Shown piece after piece: positions 10,761 through 21,640 of a DNA stretch of 64,000 nucleotides. The stretch is from contig NC_044984.1 of NCBI RefSeq assembly GCF_008728515.1, forward strand, positions 119,097,349 to 119,161,348, given 5' to 3'. Origin of the DNA: Papio anubis (Eukaryota; Chordata; Mammalia; Primates; Cercopithecidae). The position numbers and the translations under genes were made by a program. Within the stretch, counting starts at the first letter, position 1. Each line of letters starts with the position of its first letter. The notes below the pieces were generated by a model that saw nothing but the letters and a program-made list of their open reading frames with translations, ran no database searches and was not told where the DNA came from.

Positions 10761-10910
10761 AAGCTGGGCTCCTGGGGCTGACTGTTCGACAGTGACCCCA
10801 GCTCTCCCAGCAGGCGGGCGAGGGGCTTGGGGGCATGCATGGAGTGAGGTCAGGGATGGGCTGGACGGGCCAGTACAGGAAAAACACACAAACCCCAAGA
10901 TCCTGGCTAT

Positions 10911-11208
10911 GGCTGGGTGGGCGTCTCACACTTGTAATGTCAGCATTTTGGGAGGCTGAGGCAGGAGGATTGCTTAAGCCCAGAAGTTCAAGACTAGCCT
11001 GGGCAACATAGTGAGACCCTGTCTCTACAAAACTTTAAAAAATTTAGCTGGGTGTGGTGGTGCACACCTGTAGTCCTGGCTACTAGGGAGGCTGAGGCAG
11101 GAGGATCCCTTGAGCCCCAGAGGTCAAGGTTGCAGTGAGCTATGATCATGCCACTATACTCTAGCCTATGCGACAGGGCAATACCCTGTCTCTAAAAAAA
11201 CAAAAACA
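10911..11208 (+). mobile_element. AluJ, sense
   Basis: Old dimeric Alu starting 'ggctgggtgggcgtctcaca' with many changes and an A-rich tail. It abuts the next Alu head-to-tail. Confidence 0.9.
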
Positions 11209-11538
11209 GACCGGGCACAGTGGCTCACGTCTATAATCCTAGTATTTTGGGAGGCAGAGGCAAGTGGATCACTTGAGGCCAGGAGTTTGAGACCAGTCTG
11301 GCCAACATGGTGAAAACCCGTCTCTACTAAAACTACAGAAATTAACTGGGTGTGGCAGCAGGTGCCTGTAATCCCAGCTACTTGGGAGGCTGAGGCAGGA
11401 GAATCGCTTGAACCCAGGGTGTGGAGGTTGCAGTGAGCCAACATCATGCCACTGCACTCCAGCCTGGGCAACAGAGTGACTCTGTCTCAAAAAGATAAAT
11501 AAATAATAAAAAACCAAAAACAAACAAACAAAAAACTA
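11209..11538 (+). mobile_element. AluS, sense, head-to-tail with preceding AluJ
   Basis: Begins 'gaccgggcacagtggctcac' directly after the tail of the AluJ, so it probably landed in that A-tail. Its own tail is an interrupted (aaac)n/(aaat)n run to about 11536. Confidence 0.9.
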
Positions 11539-11847
11539 GCTCCCAATTGCCCTCACTTTCCCCGTATCCCTTCCCCCAAAATTAATTAAGCAAAACTTAC
11601 CCATATCCTCTGCTTTCTAAAATGACAGGTGGCCAGTGAGGGAACCCAGTCCATGCTGGGTATTAAAGGGAGGCACTCAGCACACAGTCCCCACCTTCCA
11701 GGAATCTCATCTGCACTACAACCAAGGCCTCCTGAACAGACGCCCACCGAAGGAGGTGGCTCAGGGACGGGATTCACATCTCAAGACCACAGATTCCCTC
11801 TAGCAGCGTGGCTTTTAGATAGTGGAAAGGTACCAAGATAGAATACT
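11539..11847. other. Unique sequence, no feature seen
   Basis: No element recognised. Open frames on both strands have no supporting motif. Confidence 0.4.
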
Positions 11848-11972
11848 TTTTACCAGGTAATATTCACACGACATAGAATTAACCCTTTTAGCGTGTAGAG
11901 TTCAGTGTTATTTAGTCCATTCACGATGTTGTCCACCCGCCACCTTTATCTAGTTCCAAGCCATTTTCCTCC
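11848..11972 (+). repeat. Old L1 3' UTR fragment
   Basis: Resembles mammalian L1 (L1ME/L1M-type) UTR sequence: 'gtgtagagttcagtgttatt', 'tagtccattcacgatgttgt', 'ccacctttatctagttccaa'. Orientation is uncertain. Confidence 0.45.
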
Positions 11973-11984
11973 CCCAGCCTGTGC

Positions 11985-12115
11985 AGCTTTGGACGCTTGA
12001 CCCTCAGCCTCTGTGAGCCTCAGTTTCCTCATCCATGCAGTGGGAATTGACTGCACCTGCCTCACAGGCTGCTGTGAAGATTATGTGGGGCAACAGGGGA
12101 CGTGTTTCACCCAGT
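11985..12115 (+). repeat. MIR SINE, sense
   Basis: Phrases 'gtgagcctcagtttcctcat', 'ccatgcagtggga' and 'cacaggctgctgtgaagatt'. Confidence 0.75.
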
Positions 12116-12139
12116 GCAGGCCCTTGGGGAGTTTACTGG

Positions 12140-12546
12140 GGTGAATATCATCCCTGCCCTCCAAATCCATGTTCACCCTGAACCTGTGTAGGTGATCTTA
12201 TCTGGAAACAGGGTTTTGCAGATGGAACCAAGTTAAGATGAGGTCACAGTGGAGTAGGCGAGCCCTAAATGAAGTGACTGGTGTCCTTATAAAAACAGAT
12301 GACGCACAAAGGACAGCCAGACAGTGACGCAGCTGCGTCAAGGAAGGAAGGTCCGGGGTTGCAGGCAGCTGCTAGGAGCTGGAAGGGGAGGAAGTCTCCT
12401 CCGCCAGAGCCTCCAGAGGAAGCACCGCCCTGTGGACACCTTGATTTCTGACTTGTGGCGTCCAGAACACTGAGAGAATGCACTTCTGTTGTTTTAAGCC
12501 ACCCAGCTTGTGGTTTAATTAGTTCCGCCAGCCCAAGCCAACAAAT
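12140..12546 (+). mobile_element. MLT1-type solo LTR (ERVL-MaLR), sense
   Basis: LTR phrases run in order: 'tggaaacagggttttgcaga', 'aagttaagatgaggtcacag', 'gactggtgtccttataaaaa', 'cagagcctccagaggaagca', 'caccttgatttctgacttgt', 'ctgttgttttaagccaccca'. About 400 bp, so near full length. No internal retroviral sequence follows. Confidence 0.85.
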
Positions 12547-12881
12547 AAAGGGAGGCTTCCACAAGTGGGAGATGGTCTCATGGCTACCGGAGGTATTCAG
12601 CGCCCTGACTGGCCAGGAAGGCAGGCTGGGGCAGGGGACCCAAGGAGGCTGAGTGGCTGGGGAGAAAGCCCTGGCAGGCTCACAGGGCAGCCCCCCACTC
12701 TCCAAGTGTCAGGTCCACAGCCGGCTCCCAGGGTGCACCCCGTATTCTCATACCCCAAACCGTTCCCCTCAGATACAGGATCAGCTGGGGGCTGTCATGG
12801 CCCATGGCAGTTTCCATTGTCTGGAAAACACGCACCTTGCAGCCTCAGGCTCATTGCTAGAGAAGACCCCTTCTCTTCTCT
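12547..12881. other. Unique sequence, no feature seen
   Basis: Nothing recognised. Confidence 0.4.
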
Positions 12882-13192
12882 CTTTTTTCATTTTTATTTT
12901 TATTTAGAGATGGAGTCTCACTCTATCACCCAGGCTGCAGTGCAGTGGTGCATTCATAGCTCACTGCAGCCTTGACCTCCTGGGCTCAAGCGATCCTCCT
13001 GCCTCAGCCTCCTGAGTAGCTGGGACTGTAGGCATGTGCCACCATGCTCAGCTAATTTTTGTATATTTTTTGTAGAGATGGGGTCTCACTATGTTTGTTG
13101 CCCAGGCTGGTTCTGAACTCCTGGTCAAGTGATCCTCTCACCTCAGCCTCCCAAATTGCTAGGATTACATGTGTGAGCCACTGCACCTGGTT
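12882..13192 (-). mobile_element. AluJ, antisense
   Basis: T-rich tail (ttttttcatttttattttta), 'gagatggagtctcactctat', and old diagnostic 'ggtgcattcatagctcactg'. Ends 'ccactgcacctggtt'. Confidence 0.92.
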
Positions 13193-13919
13193 GGAAGCAT
13201 AATCTTTAAGGAATGGTGGTAAGAGGGAGAGTGCTTGAGGCGTGGTTGGAGGGCAAACCAACAGAGGAAGAAGTATGTGACAGTCTGGCAGATGGGAGAC
13301 CTGGGAGCGGATCCCTGGGAGCTGTCCAAGGTGTAAGCGTGAGTGGCAAATGTTGTGCTGGCCAGGACGTGCTGGGCAAGGCGTCCCAGGGGCATCGCAG
13401 GACCAAACCTCCCCTTCAGCTTCTCAGGCCTCACAGAGGGCTCAGGTCTCAGTTAAGGACCAGCTTTGGTGAGTTGGGGTTAGGGTCAGAGGTGGGCATC
13501 GAATAAGGGCCAGTCATAGGCTAAGTTGAGGTGTAGGGCTGGGGTGATGAGAGAAGACCATTTGCGGGTCTTCAGACCTCTAGACTGAAATGCCAGGTGC
13601 AGAAGGAGAGGTGAGTCATTTTTGAGAGGAGCTGAGCACAGGTGTCACCTGTCCCTGCTGGAAGCCATTAGCTGGCCTCTTTAGATACAGGTGGAGGCTC
13701 CTGGGGCAGAACACCAACATGTCAATCAACATTATTCTTAAGAGGGGCATGGGTCACCTGAAATTAGAGGCTCCCCCTGGGGAAGACCATGCAGCAAGCG
13801 ATTCCACTCAAAACCCCCTTACAGCCCAGCCACCCATGAATGAGAGGCTCTCCCCTGAAATGCTTGGTACTCCAGGAGCAAATGCCACTAAAACTTCTAC
13901 CTGATCTCCCTCTGAGGTA
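13193..13919. other. Unique sequence, no feature seen
   Basis: About 730 bp without a recognised repeat. The last 200 bp may be an unrecognised 5' extension of the following LTR. Confidence 0.35.
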
Positions 13920-14370
13920 GAAGGCAGGACTCCGCTCAAGGCAGAGCTCAGTCACTGGACCAAATTGAGGACTAGCTAAAATAGGGGCAGGGCAGAAGCA
14001 ACTTTCTGTAAGACAAACCCACCAGTGTGCCATATCAGTTTACTATTGCCATGGCAACACCTGGAAGTTATCACCCCTTTCCATGGCCATGACCTGATGA
14101 CTCAGAAGTTACCACCCTTTTTCTAGAATTGTCTGTATAACCCACCCCTTAATTGCATATAATTAGGAGTGGGTATAAAGGAGACTGCAGGGCAGCCTCT
14201 GAGCTGCTGCTCTGGGCACACCGCCTGACCTCCTGGTGCTTCTGCTGCTGCCCTGCACTGTGGCTGCAATCAAAGTTGTTAACACCACCAGCTTGCCCTT
14301 GAATTCTTTCCTGGGTGAAGCAAGAAACCTCCCATGCTAAGCCCTGATTCTGGGGCTGGTCTGCCCTGCA
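13920..14370 (+). mobile_element. ERV1-type LTR, copy 1
   Basis: Related to the copy at 26095-26530. Shared blocks include 'accaaattgaggactagcta', 'ttgccatggcaacacc', 'cccaccccttaattgcatat', a TATA-like 'gggtataaa' (about 14172) and 'gcccttgaattcttt'. The promoter-like core followed by an R/U5-like end indicates a solo LTR of a class I endogenous retrovirus. The subfamily is not assigned. Confidence 0.6.
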
Positions 14371-14735
14371 TGCATCACCTTAACCCCGAACTGGGGCTCT
14401 AGGAATTCCTGTTTCCATCAGCAACAGTCATTTTCCCCAGAGAGCCCAAAGCAGACCGAAAGAGGCAAAGCAAAGGGGAAAAAACAAGCCCACTGCGTTT
14501 GCAATGTCATTCTGCTCATTTCCATCAGGTAAAATCAATATCAAAAGCCCCCAAGGGACACTGGGGAGATGTGGGCTGCCTTGTGGGGAACAGCAGTTCA
14601 GGCTTCCCCTCCAGTAGGTTGATGCAGATCGCAGGAGGATGATGAACCCTGCTGAGGACAGATCAAAAGATGCTGTCTCATTATGGGGCTTCCAGATCAT
14701 GGCAGATTACCCTTATGTCTGCCTTAACCCATATA
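14371..14735. other. Unique sequence, no feature seen
   Basis: Repeat-free stretch ending in the left target-site copy (tgccttaacccatat) of the following Alu. Confidence 0.4.
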
Positions 14736-15330
14736 TATATAGACGGAATCTCACTCTGTCACCCAGTCTGGAGTGCAATGGCGTGATCTTGGCTCACTGC
14801 AACCTCCACCTCCTGGGTTCAAGTGATTCTCATATTTTAGCCTCCTGAGTAGCTGAGATTACAAGCATGAGCCCACATGTCCAGCTAATTTTTGTTTGTT
14901 TATTTATTTATTTATTTAGACAGAGTCTCACTCTGTTGCCCGGGCTGGAGTGCACTGGTGATCTCAGCTCACTACAACCTCTGTCTCCTGGGTTCAAGCA
15001 ATTCTCCTGCCTCAGCCTCCCGAGTAGCTGGGATTACAGGAGCCCACCACTACACCCAGCTAAGTTTTTGTATTTTTAGTAGAGATGGGGTTTCACCATG
15101 TTGGCCAGGCTTGTCTTGAACTCCTGACCTCATGATTCGCCCACCTCGGCCTCCCAAAGTGCTGGGATTACAGGCGTGAGCCACGGCACCCGGCCAATTT
15201 TTGTGTTTTTAGTAGAGACGGGGTTTCACCATGTTGGCCAGGCTGGTCTCAAACTCCTGGCCTCAAGTGATCCGCCCGCCTCAGCCTCCCGAAGTGTTGG
15301 GATTACAGGCATGAGCCACAGCACCCAGCC
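14736..15330 (-). mobile_element. Alu (S-type), antisense, split by a second Alu
   Basis: Outer Alu in two pieces, 14736-14895 and 15196-15330. The 15-bp duplication tgccttaacccatat at about 14720-14734 and 15330-15344 defines its insertion site. Its central 'aatttttgt' A-rich linker was the landing site for the inner Alu. Confidence 0.9.
14896..15195 (-). mobile_element. Inner AluS, antisense, nested in another Alu
   Basis: Complete antisense Alu with a (ttta)n tail inserted into the mid-linker of the outer Alu. The target duplication 'aatttttgt' lies at 14887-14895 and 15196-15204. Both Alus have the same orientation. Confidence 0.9.
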
Positions 15331-15589
15331 TGCCTTAACCCATATTTTACATGATTGCTAAGGGCTGGGTGTCTGGAGATGGGGTGACGTGCAGCCAGGT
15401 TAGAGACCTGCCTCTTTCAACCAAGTTCTGCTGTGCCCAAGTGCACAAGGCACCCCTCGGCCTTCATTCCCTTGGAAGTCTTTGGCTGCATAAATGTTAT
15501 CACAAACCTGGGTTCCTGACGGGGGTAGATACCAGCCTGAACCATGCACGAGGCCTGACAGCTCTCAGAAGAAGGCTGGTTTGAATTTC

Positions 15590-15760
15590 TGAAGCCAAAC
15601 CAAACACTGGCTCAAAAATGTTTTCTTATTATCTCATTCCCTGACTACGGAACAATCAGCCCATTGAAAAACCACAAGCCCGCCCAAGTTTTAAATTAAA
15701 CCTCTTGAGTTTTCCCTCTGAGAGCAGATAAAATCCTTCCAGCTTATGTTTTAAGGAAAG
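15590..15760. promoter_or_regulatory. Repeat-free AT-rich stretch, possible regulatory element
   Basis: Contains 'aagttttaaattaaacctct', 'cagataaaatccttcc' (GATA-like core) and no repeat. Weak inference only. Confidence 0.2.
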
Positions 15761-15768
15761 AATTTGGG

Positions 15769-15810
15769 GTGTGTGTGTGTGTGTGCGCGCGCGCGCGTGT
15801 GTGTGTGTAT
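15769..15810. repeat. (GT)n(GC)n(GT)n alternating purine-pyrimidine tract
   Basis: GT dinucleotides flank a pure gcgcgcgcgcgc core. This is one of the strongest Z-DNA-forming sequence types. Confidence 0.95.
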
Positions 15811-16364
15811 TTCCCCTAAACTCATGTTCTTTTGTTGGGTTCCTCAGCACTCTGTTGAAATATTTCACTTGAGGACATCATTACATTTCATGGATGTTGA
15901 TGTATCCTTCCAGGAGCAGCTATTCCATGGCTGCTTGGATTTTAGAATGCAGCTCTTTTGGGAAGGAAGAGATAAGTCCCCTTCCAAGAAGTAACCTTCC
16001 CAGAGTGGCCTTGAAGGGCTCAGCTGAGATTCTTACAAGAGGCAGTCAGTCCCCACCCATGTATTTGTTCATTAGATGCCGACCGTAGGCTCTGGAAATC
16101 CACCATGTGAACAATCTCAAGTTGTACGCTGGCAAGGAGATTGAGAAGACAGAGAGGGTTTTGTTCCTTGGCTGGCGTCAGAAGAAGCCTAAGCTGTACT
16201 CTTGGCCCCACTCAGAGCAGCTGGGCTAATGCTGGCCCGTGTCTTTGCCTCTCAGCATCTTAGTTGCCTTATCCCTAAAGGAGGAATGCGCATAGGAGCT
16301 CCTACTGCGGAATTCCCAACAGCGAAAGCCTGCGAAGATGCTACTACTATACTGTCGTGTAGTC
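15811..16364. other. Unique sequence, no feature seen
   Basis: No repeat or exon recognised. Confidence 0.4.
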
Positions 16365-16620
16365 ATTCAACAAACATTTGCTGAGCACCTACTGTATGCT
16401 GGATTCTGTTTTAGGCACTTGGGAGACAGCAGGGAACTAGACAAGCAGCATCCCTGCCTGCCTGGCGCTAACGTTCCGGAAGGTGGAAAAACTCATGTCT
16501 TTCGAAAGCTAGGAATCATTTCTGATTTTGTTTTGGAAGTGGCATTGGGCTTTTTATGGTGCCTGGTATGTAATAGGTTGTTGATTTTTTGCTCTTTAAT
16601 GAATGGTGAATAACCCACAC
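16365..16620 (+). repeat. L2 LINE 3' region
   Basis: Phrases 'gtcattcaacaaacatttgc', 'tgagcacctactgtatgctg', 'gagacagcagggaactagac', and later 'ggtgcctggtatgtaatagg' mark two parts of an L2 3' end. Confidence 0.7.
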
Positions 16621-17144
16621 CATGAGGAAAGGGCTTGGAGATAGCGTGTACTTAGGGGAGAGTGGGATTCTGGGTGCTGGAGGTTGCTGTCCTATACCTC
16701 CTGGGCACTGGTAATACTGGGGCCCCCATGTAGCACCCTGGGCCCATCTGAGACCTCCCTGACCACCCTTCCTGAGAACAGTGAACATAGAGGCCAAGCC
16801 GCCCCAGGTAGAGCCTGACCTCTGCAATCAGTGACAAAAACCAGGCTTTACAGTGAGGGCAGAGCTTAGTGACATGGAGCAGATTCTCCATTCAATCCCA
16901 AAGGGATTTCGTGCACATCGGAGTGTGTGGAAAACGCTTACAAACTGAGATGTTCCATACACAAGCCCAGGTGTCTCGCTTCCCCTGAAGCATCAGAAAT
17001 TCTGCCACACTGGGTGGCACTCCAGCCTGGCACTGCTGGGCTAGGGCCAAGTGGATGTGGCCTCTGTTCCACCATCCACACCCCTTGTGTATGCGCAATG
17101 TGGCCACATTTTCAACCCCTGGTTTAAATGAAGCAAGTCGGGAA
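16621..17144. other. Unique sequence, no feature seen
   Basis: Nothing recognised. Confidence 0.4.
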
Positions 17145-17450
17145 TTTTTTTTAATTTATTTTTTATTTTTTTATTTTGAGATGGAGTCTCACTCTGTCGC
17201 CCAGAGCAGAGTGCAGTGGTGCAATCTCAGCTCACTGCAACCTCCGCCTCCCGGGTTCAAGCGATTCTTCTGCCTCAGCCTCCCGAGTAGCTGGGGCCAC
17301 AGGAGCCCACCACCATGCCCATCAGGCCAGTGTCACAGCTAATTTTTGTATTTTTAGTGGAGACGGGGTTTCGCCATGTTGGCCAGGCTGGTCTCAATCT
17401 CCTGACCTCAAGTAATCTGCCGGTCTCAGCCTCCCAAAGTGCTGGGATGA
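17145..17450 (-). mobile_element. AluS, antisense, 5' end damaged
   Basis: T-rich tail, then a good S-type body. The extra 'catcaggccagtgtca' near 17318-17333 is a small insertion in the left-arm linker region. The element breaks off at 'gctgggatgaggacgtgag', lacking the last about 25 bases of the 5' end. Confidence 0.88.
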
Positions 17451-17549
17451 GGACGTGAGTGGAACGTTAAGTGAAAAGGACTTTCTCCAGCCTGGTGACT
17501 GCAGGTGTGGTGGGGGAGGAGGGGTGAAGGGAGACCAGGTTAGGAAACC

Positions 17550-17715
17550 AGGTAGTCAGCAGTCCAAATCCTGGCTCTCCCGCTCGTTGACCTTGGAAGC
17601 GTGCTTAGCATCTCTGAACCTCAGTTTCCTCATCTTGAATATGCGGAGCTGTGTCCTGCAAGGTTGTTGCAAGGCTGGCTGAATGTAAAGGGCCTCCTGT
17701 GTGCCAGGCATGGCT
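17550..17715 (+). repeat. MIR SINE, sense
   Basis: Phrases 'agtccaaatcctggctctcc', 'gttgaccttggaagcgtgct', 'tgaacctcagtttcctcatc', 'gtgccaggcatgg'. Confidence 0.75.
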
Positions 17716-17947
17716 AGGGGGCAGGGACACAAAGGACTAGACAGGGGGTTGGAGGCTCAAAACCTACAGAGGCAAGACAGGCAGTGTCAACAAGCAGAGT
17801 GGCCAGGGCATGGCAATAGGGACCGGAAGGGAGTGGAGCACAGTGACCGTGACGGAGGGAGTGCCTGCCACATCTAAAGGCCAGTTCCAACAATTGTCAC
17901 ATAAGAATGCAGGGCCCGGGGTCACCAGATCTGGTTACTTACTTGTT

Positions 17948-18255
17948 TGATTTATTTATTTTTAGACAAGGTCTTACTCATTCTGTCACCCAGGCTGGAA
18001 TGCAGTGGCATGATCACGTCTCAGTGCAGCCTCAACCTCCCAGCCTCAAGCAATCCTCCTACCTCAGCCTACTGAGTAGCTGGGACCTCAGGCGCATGAC
18101 ACCACACCTGGTTAATTTTTGTTTTGTTTTGTTTTTTGTAGAGTAGAGGTCTCGCTATGTTGCCCAGGCTGGTCTCAAACTCCTGGGTTCAGGTGATCCT
18201 CCTGCCTCAGCCTCCCAAAGAGCTGGGATTACAGGCGTGAGCCACCATGCCCAGC
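17948..18255 (-). mobile_element. AluJ, antisense
   Basis: Tail 'tttatttatttttagacaag', mid-linker expanded to (ttttg)n, ends 'ccaccatgcccagcc'. 'ccagatctg' occurs on both sides and may be the remnant target duplication. Confidence 0.9.
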
Positions 18256-19477
18256 CCAGATCTGATTTTTTAACAGAGCCCAGATTTTTAATGTGAAATA
18301 TCCTAACTTTTAAATGATGCCAGTTAATGTTTTTAAAAATAATGAATCTCTGTGCAAGAGCAGCTAAGCACATTTGTGGCCCACCAGTGGACGAACTCTG
18401 AGTCAGACATGGTGGCAGCCAGGGAGGGGCTCCTGCTCTCACTGAGTTTGCAGGCCCCGGGGGAACTGGCTGTGAGGAAGTGAGGAAGCCAGTTCTCAGC
18501 TCTGGAGTGACCATGTGTGGTGGGGAAGCACTGCGGGCTGGGCGAGCGCGTTCTTCCCGGAGGAGGATTCGGCTCCACACTGACAGCTGAGTGTGGGGTT
18601 AAGGGGAACGGGCAGAAGGCTGGGGAAGGTCAGGCCCTGCAGAGGAAATGGCTTCAGCAAAGGCTCGGCAGAGGGACTTGGCCCCGGCCATCTGCGCATC
18701 CAAAGGGCATCCAACGTATCCCTTGGCAACACAAGGAGCAGTTACTCCATCCCTCACTCAGTGGAAAAGAAGGGCAGCCCCTTCTTAATAACTCTGTGCC
18801 ATGCTCGGGAATCGCCAGCCAGAGTGTCAGTGAGTAGAGGGCAGGTCAAGCTGGCCCGGGGTCCCTGGCCCCACGTACTGGCTGGAAACTGGAGCCTGGG
18901 GACCCTCCTGGGGGACCTCTCTGTGCCTGCCATTGTCCACCCCAGTCTTAGCTCCTAGCCCTGCCTGGCCCACTCTTTCCTGAAGGAGGGAACCTGGAAA
19001 CGCACTTCAGATTCCTCGGTGCTTATGTACTGTTTGGGGAGAGGCCTGGCACATTCCAGAACAAATGGAATTAGCAGGCAGTGACGAGGGAGTAAGCTCC
19101 GTAGGGAGGAGGCAGGGTAGAGGCAGCACAGGGAGGCCGCTGGTCTGGGCTTTGCTCCTCCTGGCGGGGTCTGCATGGAGCTCCGACCCTCAGTCTTCCT
19201 CTCCCCAACCTCTACTGTTCCAGATCACCATGGGGTCTCAGAGAGGGGCTCTTAGTCAGCAGGAAATCCTCCACGGTCAAAGCCAAGATTAAAGCGACTT
19301 CCATGTGAGCATCTTCTTCCTACCCGGCACCGGTTTACGATGAACAGACAGCAAAGGTTCTGTCGCAACCAGAGGTGGTTTGGAGGCAGAGCCAGAGGGG
19401 ACCCACTGGGTTCCAAATGTTCTCTTGGAACAACTGCCACTTAGGAGCCCAGAACCTTCTCTGGCAGACTCTCCATT
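18256..19477. other. Unique sequence, about 1.2 kb, no feature seen
   Basis: The longest repeat-poor stretch of the left third. It is GC-rich in places (18530-18950) with some CpG. Overlapping frames on both strands show no recognisable domain. Confidence 0.4.
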
Positions 19478-19547
19478 GAGAACGTTCATATCCAGGACTG
19501 TGCATACAGTCAGTGCTCAATAAATGCACTTTTTTTTTTTTTCAAAG
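19478..19547 (+). repeat. L2 3' end and T-run
   Basis: 'acagtcagtgctcaataaat' is an L2-type tail, followed by a T14 run. Confidence 0.5.
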
Positions 19548-19678
19548 GGCCGGGTGTCACAACTCATACCTGTAATCTCGGTGCTCTGGGAGGCCAAGGC
19601 AGGAGGATCACTTGAAGCCAGGAGTTCAGGACCAGCCTGGGCAACATGGCAAGACCCTGTCTCTAAAAAATAAAAATT
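19548..19678 (+). mobile_element. Alu left monomer (truncated or FLAM), sense
   Basis: Begins 'ggccgggtgtcacaactcat' and stops at the mid A-rich linker 'ctctaaaaaataaaaatt', where the next Alu starts. It is either a free left monomer or a dimer cut by the next insertion. Confidence 0.8.
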
Positions 19679-19995
19679 GGGCGCAGTGGCTCATGCCTGT
19701 AATCCCAGTACTTTGGGAGGCCAAGGAGGGCGGATTACTTGAGGCCAGGAGCTCGAGACCAGCCTGGGCAACATGGTAAAACCCCCATCTCTACTAAAAA
19801 ATACAAAAATTAGCCAGGCATGGTGGCGGGCACCTGTAATCCCAGCTACTTAGGAGGCTGAGGCAGGAGAATCCCTTGAACCCAGGAGATGGAGGTTGTG
19901 GTGAGCTTGGATCACATCATGGTATTTCAGCCCCAGGTGACAAGCAAGACTCTATTTCAAAAAAAAATTAATTAAAATTAAAATTAAAAATGTAT
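19679..19995 (+). mobile_element. AluS, sense
   Basis: Starts 'gggcgcagtggctcatgcct', full dimer, ends in an A/T-rich tail of 'aattaaaatt' units. Confidence 0.9.
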
Positions 19996-20099
19996 TTTAA
20001 GAAGATTATCTGAAGAGGGACAGACTGAGTCTCCTTTCTGAGGTGGCGCTCCCCACCCTCCCAGCCCGTGGGACCTGCATACCCTCAGCCAGTCTCTCT

Positions 20100-20420
20100 C
20101 CAAAGACTACCCAGAAGGAAAAATATTAATATGTTCAAACCCTAATCAAATCTGGATAATTTCACTAGAAACCTTTCCATAATTTCATCAGCGTTAAAGG
20201 ATTACAATGGCAACAAATTAAACCAACGGGCATGAATTTAGTTGCTCAAGAGGAAAATGTAGCTTGATTTAGAAACGGATGTTACAGTTTATTAACCAAT
20301 CTAAATTAATTCGATTTTGAGCCACTGTTAAATATACATTAGGATGTATCACCCAATAGCACAGCTGACAGGGGGAAAGAGAGGAGAGAAAGGAAAGCAA
20401 AGGAGGCTGATAGGATCTTG
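20100..20420. promoter_or_regulatory. Candidate conserved non-coding element / enhancer
   Basis: Repeat-free AT-rich block with homeodomain and HNF1-like words: 'gtttattaaccaat' (about 20287-20300), 'ctaaattaattcg' (about 20301-20313), and 'catcagcgttaaaggattac'. The texture resembles known developmental enhancers. Inference only. Confidence 0.35.
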
Positions 20421-20519
20421 TTGCCTACGCAAAAAACAGTTTGTTAATTCTGAGGCATGGGGCTGGGTGTCCAAAATTGGAGAAGGGAGTACCAGAGAAG
20501 ACTCAGAGTAGCGAGGATT

Positions 20520-20750
20520 ACAAACTCAACTGAAGCTGCCTTAAGCCAAAGGGAGGATTTATTATCTCGGTATCTGAAACTATCAGGGCAGAGGTAGCTT
20601 CAGGTACAGCTGGATCCAGGTGCTCCGGGTCAATAGGCCCTGGCCTTTTTCTATTTATTAGTCTATTTTTTCCACGTAGACTTTACTCTCAAGCAGGATC
20701 TTCCTACCTGGAGGTAGGATGACCACCACTAGCTCTAAGTCTTCATTCTA
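20520..20750 (+). repeat. Old interspersed repeat, family A copy 2 (unnamed)
   Basis: The phrase 'gcttcaggtacagctggatc' at 20597 matches family A copies at about 6534 and 47353. It is preceded by 'gaggatttattatctcggta'. Confidence 0.5.
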
Positions 20751-21149
20751 TTGTCCCAGCCCCTTGCAGAAAGAGAGCTTCTCTGATACTCCCGGTCCCA
20801 TGCTGAATTTCAGGTGAAGCTCTCAGTGGCCTGGCCGAGGTCATGAACCACTCTGATGAGCCATGCTTGGGTCCCTTACCCATCCTTGAGCTGGGGAGGA
20901 GGGGAGGATGGTCAGCTTGGCCTGCGGCAGGTGGTCTGAGAGCAGGAGGGAAGCTGGTACCAGCAACAGGAGAACGGATGTTGCCCACACAGGAGCAGGA
21001 ACTGTGGACTCCCAGAGGGACCAGGCCTGCACCAAGCCCCGAGAGACAAAGGGACATGTGGGAGTCACACGGCTCGTCTGGGACTCCCTCCCAGCTAGGG
21101 ACTGTTTCTACCTTCCCAGTTTTCTTATTTGATGTGAGAGCTGAATAAT
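20751..21149. other. Unique sequence, no feature seen
   Basis: Nothing recognised. Confidence 0.4.
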
Positions 21150-21640
21150 GACATCCCCTAATGCCTAAAGGCTGAACAATGACACCTATGTTCTAACGTC
21201 TGGAATCTGAGTATGTGACCTCACCTAGCAAAAGGGACTTTGCAGATGCTGTTCCGTTAAGGATCTTGAGATGGGGAGATGACCCTGGGTTATCCAGATG
21301 GGTCAGTGGAATCACACAGGGCCCTTAAAAAGGGAGGCAGTTCAGCACAGGGTGGGGTCAGCTCCAAAGCCCTAGGGTCCCAGCAGGTATGGGAGGCAGT
21401 TCAGGAGGGGATACAGAATGGGGTAAGAGACCAAGGGAATGCAGGCGGCCCTAGGAGCTGGGAGAAGCAAGGAACAGATCCTCCCCTGGAGCTCTGGAAG
21501 AACCACCCTGTCAACCCCTTGATTTTAATCCCATGAGACTCATTTAGACTTCTGACCTGTAAGTGTAAGAGAATAAATGGCGTTTGCCACTAAGTCTGTG
21601 GCAAATTTGTCACAGCAGCAATAAGAAATAAATGGCCAAG
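21150..21640 (+). mobile_element. MLT1-type LTR with an internal rearrangement
   Basis: 5' half: 'tctggaatctgagtatgtga', 'aaaagggactttgcagatgc', 'taaggatcttgagatgggga'. 3' half: 'gggaatgcaggcggcc', 'attttaatcccatgagactc', 'gccactaagtctgtggcaaa'. The halves are separated by a block of about 60 bp bounded by the direct repeat gggaggcagttcag (21332-21345 and 21391-21404). The 3' half is shared with the inverted copy at 23382-24047. Confidence 0.7.
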
